From the NCBI GenBank assembly GCA_013396635.1, contig WBMW01000582.1, positions 1,298,230 to 1,362,229 of the forward strand: 64,000 bases of DNA. Reading direction: 5' to 3'. The notes under the pieces were generated by a model that saw nothing but the letters and a program-made list of their open reading frames with translations, was not told the origin of the DNA and ran no database searches. Source of the DNA: Penelope pileata. Its lineage: Eukaryota > Chordata > Aves > Galliformes > Cracidae. The position numbers were made by a program, and so were the translations under genes. This document shows positions 23,707 to 36,780 of the stretch, piece after piece; position 1 is the first letter of the stretch, and every line of letters starts with the position of its first letter.

Positions 23707-24683
23707 TGTCATAGAATCACAGAATCATTAAGGTTGGAAAAGACCTCCAAGATGATCTAGTCCAATCATCAAACCATCCACCACCATGCCCACTAAACAA
23801 TCTCCCTAAGTGCCACATCTACCCTTTTGTTGAACACCTCCAGGGATGGTGACTCCACTATTTCCCTGGGAAGCCTGTTCCAGTGCCTGATCACTCTTTC
23901 AGAGAAGAATTTTTTCTCAATATCCAACCTGAACCTCTCCTGGTGCAAATTAAGGCTATTCCCTTTTGTCCTATCACTTGTTATCTGGAAGAAGAGGCTG
24001 ACTCCCACCTCACCACAGCCTCCTTTCAGGTACTTCTAGAGAGCAATAATGTCTCCCCTGAGCCTCCTCCTCTCCAGACTAAACTATCCCAGTTCCCTCA
24101 GCTGCTCCTCACAAGACTTGTGGTCCAGACCCTTCAGCAGCGGCATTGCCCTTCTTTGGACACACTCAGAGCCTCAATGTCTTTCTTGTAGTGAGGGGCC
24201 CAAAACTGTACACAGTACTTGAGGTGTGGCCTCGCCAGTGGCAGGTACAGCGGGACAATCACCTCCCTGGTTATGCTGGCTACACTATTTCTGATAGAAG
24301 CCAGGGTGCCACTGGCCTTCTTGGCCACCTGGTCATATTGCTGGCTTATGTTCAGCTGGCTGTCCACCAGCGCACCAGGTCCTTTTCCTCTGCATAGTTT
24401 TTCAGCCACTTTCCCCCAGTCCTGTAGCATTGCATGGGGTTGTTGTGACCAAAATGCAGGAACCTGGCACTTTGTCTTGTTGAAGCTCATACAGCTGGCC
24501 TCAGCCCAGCGATCCAGCCTATCCAGATCCCTCTGTAGGGCCTTCCTACCCTCAGGCAGATCAACACTTCCTCCCAAGTTGGTGTCATTTGCAGACTTAC
24601 TGAGAATGCACTCAATCCCCTCATCCAGATCATCAATAAAGATATTAAACAGCACCGGCCCAATCCTGAACCCTGAAATATCA
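23707..24683 (-). mobile_element. CR1 LINE, longest copy here, with part of the reverse transcriptase
   Basis: About 980 bp on the minus strand. The complement of the terminal octamers is at 23709-23725 (tagaatcacagaatcatt). ORF2 reads in two main frames: 24134-24655 (173 codons) and 23793-24008 (71 codons), separated by frameshifts. The first begins in the palm of the reverse transcriptase (FNIFIDDLDEGIE) and runs through the FADD-box position to 'HLKYCVQFWAPHYKKDIEAL'. The second contains 'SQITSDRTKGN' (one residue differs), 'IRHWNRLPREIVESPSLE' and the stop. At residues 21-24 of the first frame the FADD box reads SAND, so the first catalytic aspartate codon is now asparagine (24587-24589). 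The element is 5'-truncated near 24683 and dead. It is related to the 6486-7049 subfamily. Confidence 0.95.
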
Positions 24684-27600
24684 GGCTGGTATCAGAGCAA
24701 CCTTGCATTCCTTGTATTAGGACATGTTTTCAGATTCATTTACCTACAGCCAGGAAATAAATAGGAATTCTACATATTTTGCTCTATTCACTTTCCAATC
24801 ATCTCCCAGATTTCCACCAATGATTAATCAGAACCTAATCTCCACAGATTCTTTTAACATTGTTTTAAAAATGGTTGATGTTCAGTTCACGCTTGCAGAT
24901 ATCTAATAACTTGAGATGAAGAGGAGATAAACTGTTTGTTTAAATATCCATCAGAAATAATACTGTGGTATGAATGAGTTGCAAGAGATACATAGCACCC
25001 TACCACTGCACTCGTCACAGCCAGTACATTCAGCCGGGGCCCAATGCTGCAACATACTATGAGCTTCTTGTAACACTGCTCTGCTGTGAGACTGTTTAAC
25101 TTTTTATGGAAAATATCAGTCTTCTTACAGAACTGGGGTCCTATTTGGAGTCCCTCAGAAAAACAAATTCCAGAGATTTTCCTGAAACTTACTCTTAAAA
25201 TTGAACAATTCGTACAATTATTTCTGCATTCAGTTCAGCAATGAAGAGGCATTTATACAGTTTACCTCTTGAACATCAATGTCCAACTAAAGACAAAAAC
25301 GTATGATGGTGAGCATTAAAATCCAGTAACTGGTCGAGTCAAGTATTTAATGGCACATAAACTTGTTATTTTTGCCCCTTCAATTTAAGAGCCTGACCTC
25401 TTGCTGATCACAGCAATGTAGTGACTCCTTCCAGAAGAAGGGGTGAGAGCTTCCTGGGGGTTATTCTAGGAGAGCGTACTCTCATAGCATCAATCAATGC
25501 TTGCAAGAAAAATCACAACAGTGCCTTCTTATTTGTTGACAGAACAAGTATTCACAGCTCTTAAGTCTTAAGTCCACAGGCAGAAAGGGTGGTTATTTCT
25601 CTAATGTAATAGAAATAACAGAAGAAAATATCCAGTTCACACCTGACTGTGGGTTCTGCAGACCTAAGGATCACTCTATTAAAGTCAAAGCCCATTAGCA
25701 GTGTGTAAACAACATCTTAGACACTGACTGTTCATGTTGAATATATTTTTAAATGTTTTCAGTTCTCATTCAAGTCAGAAATGTCAACACTTTTGCCAGA
25801 CAGTAAAGGGCAGACATTAAAGGGTGCTACAATCTTGAGTCTGCCATCTGGTATGTTTGAGTGCCAGTCCTGATGGAAAGAAGAGGTGATACTTAAGAAG
25901 GATGCAAAAGGATAGGCAGTGGGAGGGATTGGAGGGGGAGAGGCTTTGTCAGGAATTTCTGTTGCTCTTTCACATTGACTTTTCACTAAAATCTTGCACA
26001 TAAATTATAATTTTTTTTTGTTTTGTTCTGGAGATTAAAACAGCTGACCTCTCAAAATCTGCTTGGTATCTTATGAAATCTCAGTGCCTTATACATGTGA
26101 TTCAAATACAAATAAAGGATTCATGGCATTTATAACATCTTCTACAGAAGGCATATTGATGGAGATTCATGAGTCACAAACAAATTGCACATGTGAAAGC
26201 AAACTGTATTGGAACACATTGCACTTTCATCCAGAGGCTGCCTTATGAAACCAAATACTATGGCTTACTCACTGTGGGGGAAAACTGTATTTTAAATGGT
26301 AGTGGAATATATTCTCTAACAGAAACAAATGAGGCAAGTTCTTTTCTTTTTCCTCTGTTGTCAAAACAAGGGAGAAATGCCACCATTCCAGTACAGTCAC
26401 ACCTGACTGTGTGTACACCATGTACATCCCACTACATGGGAACGGTTTGAGAACCCAAGAGAATGCAGACTATGTTGTTTCCTCCCTACTGGACTTATGC
26501 TCATAGGAGATTTCCAAGTCACTCCCAGATTTTTAAAAATTACATATTTTATCTTTTCTGTCAAAGGTCAGTGGTTGTATTTCCTGTTATGGCCAACCTC
26601 TTCCATCCTTAAAACACCAAATCGACATTTACATCCAGAGATGTTTGGTGAATTTCTAGATTTCTAGCTGTGATGACAAATAGTTGTAATCATTTTGCCT
26701 GTAACTTGGGAATTGTCAGATAGTAAACATTCATTCAGTTAATGAAGGTACATGGTTACCAAAAGGCTAACCACTGTCTAGAAAAGAGGTGAATGCTTTA
26801 AACCTCCATTGTCCTTTACAATATGGTTGATCAAAATTCAGAATAAATTGTTCTTCAGTAGATTGAGACACTTAACTGAATATATTTACACTGCTATAGC
26901 TGAAAGAAAAGACAACAGATATGTAAAGCATTAGACCAAGATGTTAGTTCTATAAATCAGATGAAAATCATCAGGCTGCTTGGTGCTGCAAAATTAACCA
27001 TTAAAGACAGAGGTTTCCATTGGGAAGCATCACTCAAAAACTTAGTTAAATTATCTCCCAAGATAGGTCATTTATAAAATGATGCTAAAATAACTTGTAA
27101 GTCACTAGCAATCTGCAGATTCTTTCCATCTTTGCAGATTGATTATATTTTTAAAGTGAAAAACTGGGGTGTTGTGTTCAGGGGTTCTTAAGGAAACATT
27201 CTGGCACAGGGAAAAGGAAGCTGGCCAGGAATTTAAAGGAAAAAAAGGCCACTCTTCATCTTACTTTCACTGCTAAAATAGAAAACTGGGACAGTTTGTA
27301 GTAAGGACAAGTTGGGATCAATTTTCATCACTGTGTCACCTCTTCCATGTCTCCACTCTCAATCTCATTCATTCACATCTAGCTCAAATCTTGCCCTCTT
27401 ATGTCAACATGCATGCCAACGATGTCAATTTTGACAACACAACTCAAACATTCTTCACTCAGAATCTCCCATAATTCTCCTGTTATTAGCTTAAGATCTC
27501 TAACAGAACTTAAGCTCTCTCCTCAGAAATACTTCCCCATTTCATGACATAATTTTCTCTTCCTCCTTTTGATCATTTTGCTCTCTGGATCAACACTTCA

Positions 27601-28537
27601 GCACTGAAACTTCCATCGCCTGACACTTCGAGGCTTAGGATACTATTCTTTTCTGTTCTTTCCTACACCCCCTTCCAAGATCAAAGCCTTTCCTTTGGCT
27701 TCTGAATTTACCTTCCTTTATTATTAAGTCCATAGCTAACCATACCCCTACACCTTACACATGCATACCATCTGTCCTTCACTATCTCTTGCTGACTGAG
27801 ATGTCTGAACATATGGCTATAAAGGCAATGATAAATTTTATATGCAGGGAGGTTACCTGTGCAAGTTACAGATTTTATTACCTCCTTTTTTCTCCCCAGC
27901 TCTCTACTAAACTGTTGCACTACGTTTCACAAGATTTCAGTAGAATTGATAATTCTGAGATTTATAGGAAGAGGAACATACACTTTATTACAAAATTTTA
28001 ATATATTCTTGAGGAAAAGATGGTAACCACTAAAAAAGTATTATCCTCCAGGAAAGTTGACTAGAGCAACAGCAGAAGAGGAATGCCACAGGGTTGCCCC
28101 AACTACAACTTGGAAAATGTATTAGACTTGAAACAAAGTAACTGGTAATCCATCATGGTAACAACATTGAAACATTCCCTAACATAGAAAGCCAACGCAC
28201 TGCCTCTCTACCCTTGCCTATCCGCTCTGAAGGGCTTACAGCCATTCAATGCAGCACTCCAATCATGGGAGTGATTCCAGCATGGTTCATTGAAGGTGAC
28301 TGTGTCATGTTTTTCCTGCTACACTAGGCATAAATACCTTGATGGAATAGAAGCCATCTGAGCCTGGGCCTTCAACTATACCTATGTAAGCCATATCAAA
28401 ACAATGAAAAAAATTTCTGCTGAAAGTATAAGGTGATTAAAAAGTCAAGAAGTTGTAAAATAATTTTGTCAGTATTAAGGAATATACAAGAAATCAAAGT
28501 TTTGAAAGAAATTAAAATGATAATATGTTCACAAGTC

Positions 28538-28567
28538 ATTAGTGAACACTGATTAGTGTTCACTAAT
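28538..28567. repeat. Perfect 13-bp inverted repeat with 4-bp loop
   Basis: ATTAGTGAACACT and its exact complement AGTGTTCACTAAT are separated by GATT. It could form a hairpin or cruciform; it has no coding or LTR context. Confidence 0.85.
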
Positions 28568-28868
28568 TTGAAAGAGTTTGGGCCTGATTTTTCAGAGCAC
28601 TTTAAATAACAAGCATAAATGCAACTCATTTCAGTCACAGCTGTGATCATTTGGCACTTCTGTGTATCTGCCAAGGATGACTCAAATAGGTACCCAGAAA
28701 TGTGGCCATTTTTAGCAGCCATTAGCAGCCATATGTGAAAATTTTGGTTTAAGTGTCTTGATTACCATCATATTAGAACTTTGTGGTAGATTAAGTTCTC
28801 ACTGTCACAATTCAAAACCCTCATCCTTCACCTACCATTTCCAGACGTTCTCTGCTCCTACAGACTAT

Positions 28869-28942
28869 CCCAGTTACACAATGGATGAATCAGTTTTCTT
28901 TTGGTCCTAGTTACATGATGGATGAATCAGTTTTCTTTTGGT
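28869..28942. repeat. 37-bp tandem duplication
   Basis: Units at 28869-28905 and 28906-28942 share the ending 'atgaatcagttttcttttgg'. They differ at only a few positions near the start (CCCAGTTACACAATG versus CCTAGTTACATGATG). Confidence 0.9.
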
Positions 28943-29514
28943 AATTTATTCTATTTCATAGTTTGTCCTTGATATACTCCCAGAACATAATGTAGTGTAT
29001 TTAATTAGGCAAAGTGTGAAAAAATTCTACCAAGACCATGTAAGTAAGTACTATAACCTAAAACCTGTGCTTGAGGACTGAGCTGACATTGCTGAATCAC
29101 CTTCAGTTCTTGGGTTTCCTAAGGCTTTTTTTATTTTTTTACTTTTATTTTTATTTTTTGAGTTTCTAACAGAAAATTATCGTTTTTTCATGTAATTACC
29201 AGCACAGAACTTCAGTGGTATATTTGGAGAATCTGCTGGTGGGTAAGTAGTTAGCTGTTGTCCTTCAACTGATTGTCATTGTCATTGTCCCAACATACTT
29301 AACAGTTATTCTTTTCACAGCAGAATAATTCTGGAGCAATTAAACAGGAAATAGTATACTTATGTCAGTAGATTGCTACCCTGTAGCTAATGAGCCTGTA
29401 GACTTGGATGCAGTTTGGTGCTGACACACCTGAACTTCTTTTTGTCTTGAGCAAATCTCTGTAAAGTGGAGGGCATCAGACCGTATGGGCCTAGGGCCTA
29501 CCAGCTGCTGGGTA

Positions 29515-29572
29515 GAGTTGAAGTATGCTTAGTGCTTACATGCACTATTGAGTTGAAGTATGCCTAGTGTTC
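29515..29572. repeat. 23-bp repeat, two copies 35 bp apart
   Basis: GAGTTGAAGTATGC(T/C)TAGTG occurs at 29515 and again at 29550, separated by 12 bp of unrelated sequence. Confidence 0.8.
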
Positions 29573-32500
29573 AGGAAATTATATTGCCCAATTCTAAAAG
29601 GTTCTTGCAAAGATCTAGAATATGATATTCATTGGAACAAGATAAACTTTCATATCTACAAGTTCATAGCCTGGTTGTATTTGGCTGGACAAAATTCAGG
29701 TTTCCGTTCTAAAGCATGCAGGGGCTAATAATTTCACATGAAGTGCTGTGAGAATTTTACAATATTAGAAAGTCTTTGAAAAATATTTATCATCCAACAT
29801 CTCACATGAGAATTTCAGTCCAGAACTTAAAAAAATAATAAATCTAAATGCAAATCAAAATTGAATATTAAAATGGCAACCCTAAGTCTATACATTTTCT
29901 GAAATTAATGCATTTTATGTGTAGGGGCATGTGTGAAAATGATAATATAAAATTATTACCTTTTTGTTAGCCTAATCCTTATCTGCTTTCAAACAAATTT
30001 AAAGCACAATGCAGCTTCTATGATCCTAGATTATTTTCTGCCCTCTAAAGAACTGCAAGTTAGTTTTCATAAAGCCTCTTCAGAAGGAAAATGGATATTC
30101 ACTTCCGATTTTTTTTTGTTTGTGGAATGCATGAAACTCCATATTGTCAAGGATGTGCAATCTTGTATAAGTAATTTCAATAAAATATTAAAGGAAAGAT
30201 TGAGAAACCTCTCAATTTTTCATATGGAATAGATACATACTCTCAAGCAGAAAAACAGTATCCTCATGACTTTCTCAAGTGATGAGTAAACCAAAGATTG
30301 GGAAAGAAGTTGGTGTATGATTGTCTTTCATTATATTAATAACATTTTATAATATATAGTAGTGATGCATAACCTTTCATATATGTTTACAAAGTAATGA
30401 CATAATTGTTCGTGCTTACATGATAATTAAATGTGTTGATGTTTACAGTTAGATATAATAGCATAAAGATGGTCTGAACATTTGCCAATGTATCCTCTGT
30501 CTGGATCTTTTAAAAATAATATACAGTAGCAATTAATTAGGTGACTAATCTTTATGGCAATTTACAAATGGTCTGTACAGTACACACACAAGCGGAGACA
30601 CACATTAACATACTTACCTTTCTAAATATAATTGGATGGATAAAGGCAGTACATTTTTTTGTATAAGTATCTTACTTCTGTCTAAGGCATATTATCCTTA
30701 CAGAACACTCAACTAGATTTAAATTGAAATACAATGTAAGTAATTCTGAAGTATTTTATAATAAATTTTACATTATTTGACCTTACAAAAAGAAAATTTT
30801 CTTAGCACTCTGATTTGTATGTATATTTTAGACTAGTAACATGAGTCAATCAAGTCCTGTAGAGAAATGACAAAAAAGGTCATTTATATGTCTGACATAG
30901 AATTTACATAAGAATAGATTTTTTTTTTGTATTTCAATAAAGAAAAAGATGTTTCTTGTTCACTGAGACTGAAAACCTTGAATGATTTTTTCTTGCAGTG
31001 ACATTACAAATGACAAAAGGCTATAAGTATTGTTGCTTCAGAAAAATGCACAACACAATCTTTAACCATTGCAATTAATCACAATTTTGTTACAGAAAAG
31101 GGATAAATCATAGGCTATTCAAATATCTACAAATGAATACTAATATATTTCTCTTTTCAAATGCTTTTTTTGGGAAATCTTGGTTTAAGTTTTCAGGGGT
31201 TGGGGATTAACGTGGCTGCTGTACATTTCTGAACAAACAAACAGTTTATTAAAAGTGACCTGTAGGAAACTTGAACACAGCAGGAACTTAATAACCTTTG
31301 TTCATTGCAGCTTTACAGAACCTAGAAAAGGGGACAGTGCATAAGTACTACTTAACACATTTGATATGTTACAGTTGTAAAACTGTAACCATGAGCAGCT
31401 AATCTAATTTAAAAAAAAATCAGAAGTGATTATTAAGCTTCAAGGGAGCTGTGAACAAGTGTTAGTGATTGAAGAATATGTGGGACTTCCATTCAAACAG
31501 ACAAATTAAGTGATCAGCCCCTATTTAGGGGCCTTTTCAATATATTTTATGCCCCAGGGAATCTAGATCCAACCAAGAGCCATGGCCTGTGGTTGTTCTG
31601 CCTACATTTGCAACAGCTTGAGGTATGCCATCTCACATGGCTTAGGGAAATTGCTGCCAGCATAAACCAAATAATTCCCTCCCTCTGGTCCTCAAGAATA
31701 GCTGGAAAGTGTAATCTCTCATTATCAAACCTTCTGCTTTATTCTGTCCTGCTGTAGCTCAGTGTCATTGGCCTTGTTCACAGTCATCTCATCTCATTTT
31801 TTTAATGTGACAGAATTGCATTTAGTGATCATGAGCTTGACAGATACATATCTGTAAAAGAAAAAATATAGAGGGTAAATATGGAAAGATTTTATTCAAG
31901 CTTAATACAAAAATGTATATATTTTTGCCCACATAGGCTCATACATTTCAGTTGAACAGATAAAACATTCATTACGATGAAAACCTGTATGTTCTTTTGA
32001 ATAATGAAGATAGCATCTTTCTTGAAGATTCCTTGTATTTAGTGTTCATTCTCTTCATTCTAATAATTTCCTCAAACATTCTTTGTATTAGTTTCAAATT
32101 TCATCAATAAAATCAATCTTTGAATTTCAGATATGTCAGGAACATTACCACTTTCATATATGTATGTAAGTTTACTGTAAACTAATAAATGAGTAATCAT
32201 TCGCTACTATCATAAACCAACGCAAAAGCATTATTTTACCATTCATACAGACAATCTGCTGCATATTTACCCAGACAAGGACTTTCAAATATAATTACCT
32301 CACTCAAATTACTTTGCCTAAATCTAACTAGCAACAGGAATGCACTGGTACACCAGTCTCACAACATCTGAGCAACCTGAAAACATTAGGCTTCAGATCT
32401 TTTCTTCTCCTGTTATATAACGCTGTAATTCATTGATTTGTAGATGAGAATCTGGACTTTCTCTGGATTTGCTGCAGACCGAATTAAAAGATATCTTGTG

Positions 32501-35500
32501 GACTACACATAAGACACTGTGGAATGATACAGAACTATTTTCATGAAGCTTCATAATGTTAATAATGGATTGGAAAGGATGGCGTGCTGAAACAGAAGAG
32601 TGAAGCTTCTCTACAGAAAACCTGAGAAACACCTGAGGGATGTTATATTTTTACAAATGCTGAGTAATATGCTCAATTTACGGCTATTAGAACTGAGTGT
32701 TGAGCTTTCACTATTGCTCAAACTGACAAAGCAAACCTACAACGAGCTGAAAGACCCACAACTGCAAAAGCTCGTAAGTAGATCTCTTCCCTCTTGATGT
32801 GTAGGAATATCCTATGTTAGTGTAATAAGGAGGAACAGGATCTTGCTTTCTGAGTAGCAGGAGAAACCTGAGAGGATATGCTTCAAGATCTTAAAGCAGA
32901 TGCACTAGAAAGGACAGAACCAAACCACTGATGCTGGAAAATCTGTAAAGAGTACTGTGTTCTACACTTTTTAACAATTCACTTTTCTGAGAGCAGTTCT
33001 ACATAAGGCTATTTACACATATTTTTTTCTTTTCTAGCTATCTAGAGTGTCACGTAAGTATAAAGAATAATGAAGAGGAGAAACAGGAGAGAAAAAAAGA
33101 TACACTTGAATTTAAATACCCCAAAATATATACTGAGAGTTGACCCAAGGGGCCATCACAAAATACTGAGTTCACTTACACAAACTCAGCACTCTTCTCT
33201 CTGAAGTGTGACACAACACATTTTAAAGAAGATATCAGTTGAAAAAGAAACAGTAAAAGCTTTACAGACACAGTATTAGCAGATCCCTTGAACACAGCAC
33301 TCTTTCAAACATTCTGGAACCCATCACTGCTAGCTGCTTCCATCTTCAATTCTTCTCAACAAACTCATTTGATAATAATTAGGGTAAAACATCTCCCTTT
33401 CTGTCTCCCTCCCCCAACCCCTTACTGAATTTGAATATAGCCCCGTTTATTTTCCCCACGCCCCAAAAATCAGCACTGCAACTAGAAACTGTAAAAGGTG
33501 AGGTGGGGAAATAGAATGCCTGGGCCAGACTATCTTCCATACTCCAATCACTGCACATTGATTCATTTCTGCTATGCATATCTATTCCTTCTGCAGGACA
33601 CAGGCCACCTTGTGTTGCACACTCTGTTATTTTAAATAATTTTATTGGACTTTTATACCCTCCAAGTTACTTTATTGGACTTATTTGATTCTTCGTTAGT
33701 TTTACTGCATTTAATCTGATCAGAGAAAATGATAAATGAAAGAAATCTTTAAATATAGTAAACGATTTAATCAGTCTTGTATTAAATATAACCATATATA
33801 TATATATACATCATTCTATAATAATTTGTTTGTCTGTCCTTACTGGCACATAATTGATGCCCATTTACACAGTAGTAAAGTCTCCTGAAAAGTGTAAATA
33901 TATACTGCTATATTTAAATTGCCAAATAGTACTCTAAGATTCATTAAGGACTATGATATACTTTCTATTAAAATGAAAGCATCTTTTAAACCAAAGATTA
34001 CTACCCTGTGAAGCAGGATTTTTAAGTCATTTACATTTTTCTGTGCTGATTTCAACCATAAGCAAAGGGAAACTTTTCAAGGGCACAGAGAAGTAGTTAC
34101 AATCAAATTGTTGTTCCATGTTCTCACTTCTGTTCCTTTTTTTTTTTTTTTAAAAATTACACATGCACAGACAAATATCATAAGGAACTGCCACCCGTGC
34201 AAACAACATGATTAACACACTATGCCCAGTACGGCATTTGCCACCCATCATATTAACTAGGGCTGTTTAAACTTTCCCTATTATGCCAGTCATTTCAAAG
34301 CTGCTATTGCCGAAAGTTAGATATTTTATATTTATATCGAAAGTCATTTGACCAACACATTCACTTTCCTCAGCAACTGTGCAGAAATCTGTTGTGACAT
34401 TTCATCAGTAATAAGATTAAGTTCGGTAGTAGTAGAAAAAATGTCAGTCTCTGATCAACAGTCATTCTGAGGAAGACCATGCTGGTTATTTTAATAGTGA
34501 GTTATGTTTAATATTTAGGTTATACCTGACTAAGCTGAAATTTTATGGTCCCTGTACCCTTTGACTATGCAAATACACCTGGGTGAAGATATGCATTATT
34601 TAGAAATGAGGTCTAAATTATCGATCTCTTTGTTACAAAGTTTTTTCCTTGCCAAGAGGAATTTGGTTTCCATTCTGCTATCTGACCCCATCACATATTT
34701 CCATAGCAAAGTAGATGATTTCCAGACCACAAATAAGATCAAAATTTGTCTGGCATAATACGTCACTACGATACTCTCCTTGCAATATCGTGACATGATG
34801 CAATATTTTGCAATGATACCTGCTACTTTCCTCAGGTGTTTACATTTCTCTATGTGAAGTTTAAGGTCTATTATGAGCCAAAGTTTGAAACATGAGAATA
34901 TGGCTATTTGAACAACTATTCCTGTAGACATAGATTATATGGACACTTGCAAATTCAACTTTTGCATCCAGTTTTTCTATTTGAAATTGTTTCCGATTTT
35001 ACAGATTTTAACATTTTTTAAACTTACATTTTTTGTATGTGTCTTTCAGTGCAGACATTTTGCAATGCAAAGAAGAAGCCGAGGAGCTTAACCCTCCGTC
35101 TAATGTTGGTTTAATGGTTCCTACTTCCACTGACTTTGTCACGATTTTGAAATATAGCAGAATTTAAAATTGATGATTTTAATGATTTTGTTGATGATTT
35201 TGTTAAAATGGCTTGTTTCCATTAACAAAGACAATGTGATTTTTTTATTTCAGTTTTTATTGTGAGTCATATTTAGGAGGAAATTGGTCAGTATTAACTA
35301 ATCTCTTTATTTATTTTTTTCATTTAAGTGGTTATTTTAAGTACCACATGAGATGGTAAGAATTCTTAAGTGTTTCCTTTTAGAGGACCGTGGAAGGTAA
35401 ATAACATCTAGAAGCAAATACAAGAAAATGTTTTTCAATGTTTCATGTGATCAGAGTCACGTAAGCTAGGCCTTAGCTACAGAAGTCTGCTTGATATTGG

Positions 35501-35844
35501 AAATAAGATCGATACTGGAAACACAAAAAATGACTTCATGATACTGATCACCATTAGCTTATCAGAACACCCATGACTGATGATTTCTGATAAAGGTATG
35601 TAGTGAGGATAAGGCTTCAGGAACTATGTGCATGTTTTTGTTGTCACTGAGTTCTAATAGGTTTTCTTTACCAAAACTGATTTATCCTTGGCGTTTTTTT
35701 TTTCATTTTCCCCATATTTTAAACAAAATATCATAAAATGACACTACAGAAATTAAATAATTTGATGATAAGCATTATAGATTTTGCAAAATTTACAAAA
35801 ACATATTGCCAAGACCTCTAAGCATCTGATTTGATGACTCAAAT

Positions 35845-36780
35845 TTAAGGGCACGAAGTTCCCCTGAAGGGACCTGCTGCTGTCCAAAGCTGAGACAGCG
35901 AGCAATGCCTCTGTAAGAGCAGATTTAGGAAAGCGAACTGCTGGGCAGCAGCAGCTTGCAGAGAGGGGTGAGAAAATGTGAGAGAAAGAATCCCACAGAC
36001 ACCAAGGTTAGTGAAGAAGGAGGGCAGGAGGTGCTTCAGGTGCTGCGGTTGCAGCCTGTGGAGGAGCCCACAGTGCAGCAGTGGTGTGGCCTGCAGGAGG
36101 CTGCAGCCCATGGAGAGCCCTGCTTCTGCAGGGCCCAGGCTGGAGTTGCAGCCCATGGAGAGGAGCCCACGGTGGAGCAGGAGGTCAGGGGGAGCTGCTG
36201 CCTGTGGGGACCACTGCTGGAGCAGTGCACTCCTTAACAGTGGGCCCCATGGTGCCCACTTGTGTTGGAGGAGTGCTTGAAAAGCTGTAGCCGTGTGGGA
36301 AGCCCACACAGAAGTTCAGTTCATCCCATGGAAGGGACCCTATGCTGGAGCAGGAGAAGGGAGTTACCATGAAGGAGCAGCAGAGACAGAGTGTTATGGA
36401 CTGACAACAGCCTCCATTCCCCATTACCCTGCATTGCTCAGGGGGAAGAGGTAGAGGAGGGTGGATAGGGCGAATCACAGAATCACAGAATTGCAGGGGT
36501 TGGAAGGGACCTCGAGAGATCATCGAGTCCAACCCCCTTGCCAGAGCAGGTTCCCTACATCAGGTTGCACAGGTAGGTGTCCAGGCGGGTCTTGGATATC
36601 TCCAGGGAAGGAGACTCCACAACCTCCCTGGGCAGCCTGTTCCAGTGCTCCAGTGTTTGAAGATGTTGTTAGTTTGCTTTTAGTTTCTCTTTGCTCTAGT
36701 CTGTTAGTAATAGGCAATAAATTATATTAATCTCTCTACGTTGAGTCTTTTTTTGCCCTGAAAGTTCAAGCTCCATATAG
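35845..36780 (+). mobile_element. GC-rich LTR-like retroviral repeat interrupted by a CR1
   Basis: A sharp GC-rich island in A+T-rich DNA. It has the repetitive text typical of a common avian ERV LTR type: recurring GCAGCC(C/T)(A/G)TGGAG units (about 36051, 36103 and 36148), 'gaggagcccacggtggagca' at about 36161, and later 'gaccctatgctggagcagga'. The distal part (36655-36760) reads 'ttagtttctctttgctc' and then AATAAA at 36716-36721, a plausible LTR polyadenylation signal. Open frames up to 154 codons on both strands here come from compositional bias and are not genes. Exact ends and target duplication could not be fixed, so the LTR call is from recalled family resemblance and structure. Confidence 0.65.
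36472..36650 (-). mobile_element. CR1 LINE 3' tail nested in the LTR-like repeat
   Basis: About 180 bp of the complement of a CR1 3' end: octamer complements (aatcacagaatcacagaatt), 'ttggaagggacctcgagaga', and the complement of 'REVVESPSLEISKTRLDTYL'. It closely matches the CR1 at 14928. LTR-like text lies on both sides, so the CR1 inserted after the LTR. Confidence 0.9.

Larger units (their letters stand above)
24684..35844. other. Longest repeat-poor stretch of the window, about 11 kb
   Basis: No gene, LINE, LTR or DNA transposon is recognised here. Notable items are a pyrimidine-biased segment at about 27340-27790, a perfect inverted repeat (28538-28567), a 37-bp tandem duplication (28869-28942), a 23-bp repeat (29515-29572), a TA run near 33797-33810 and a T-run at 34138-34152. 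All open frames are shorter than 115 codons and lack recognisable domains. Confidence 0.45.

Noticed and set aside
24219..24764. The 181-codon + strand frame as a gene
   Set aside because: It is the antisense shadow of CR1 ORF2, whose protein blocks are readable on the minus strand.
35845..36309. Open frames of 154, 115 and 100 codons in the GC-rich island as genes
   Set aside because: They overlap on both strands in repetitive, biased sequence of an LTR-like repeat and lack any domain.
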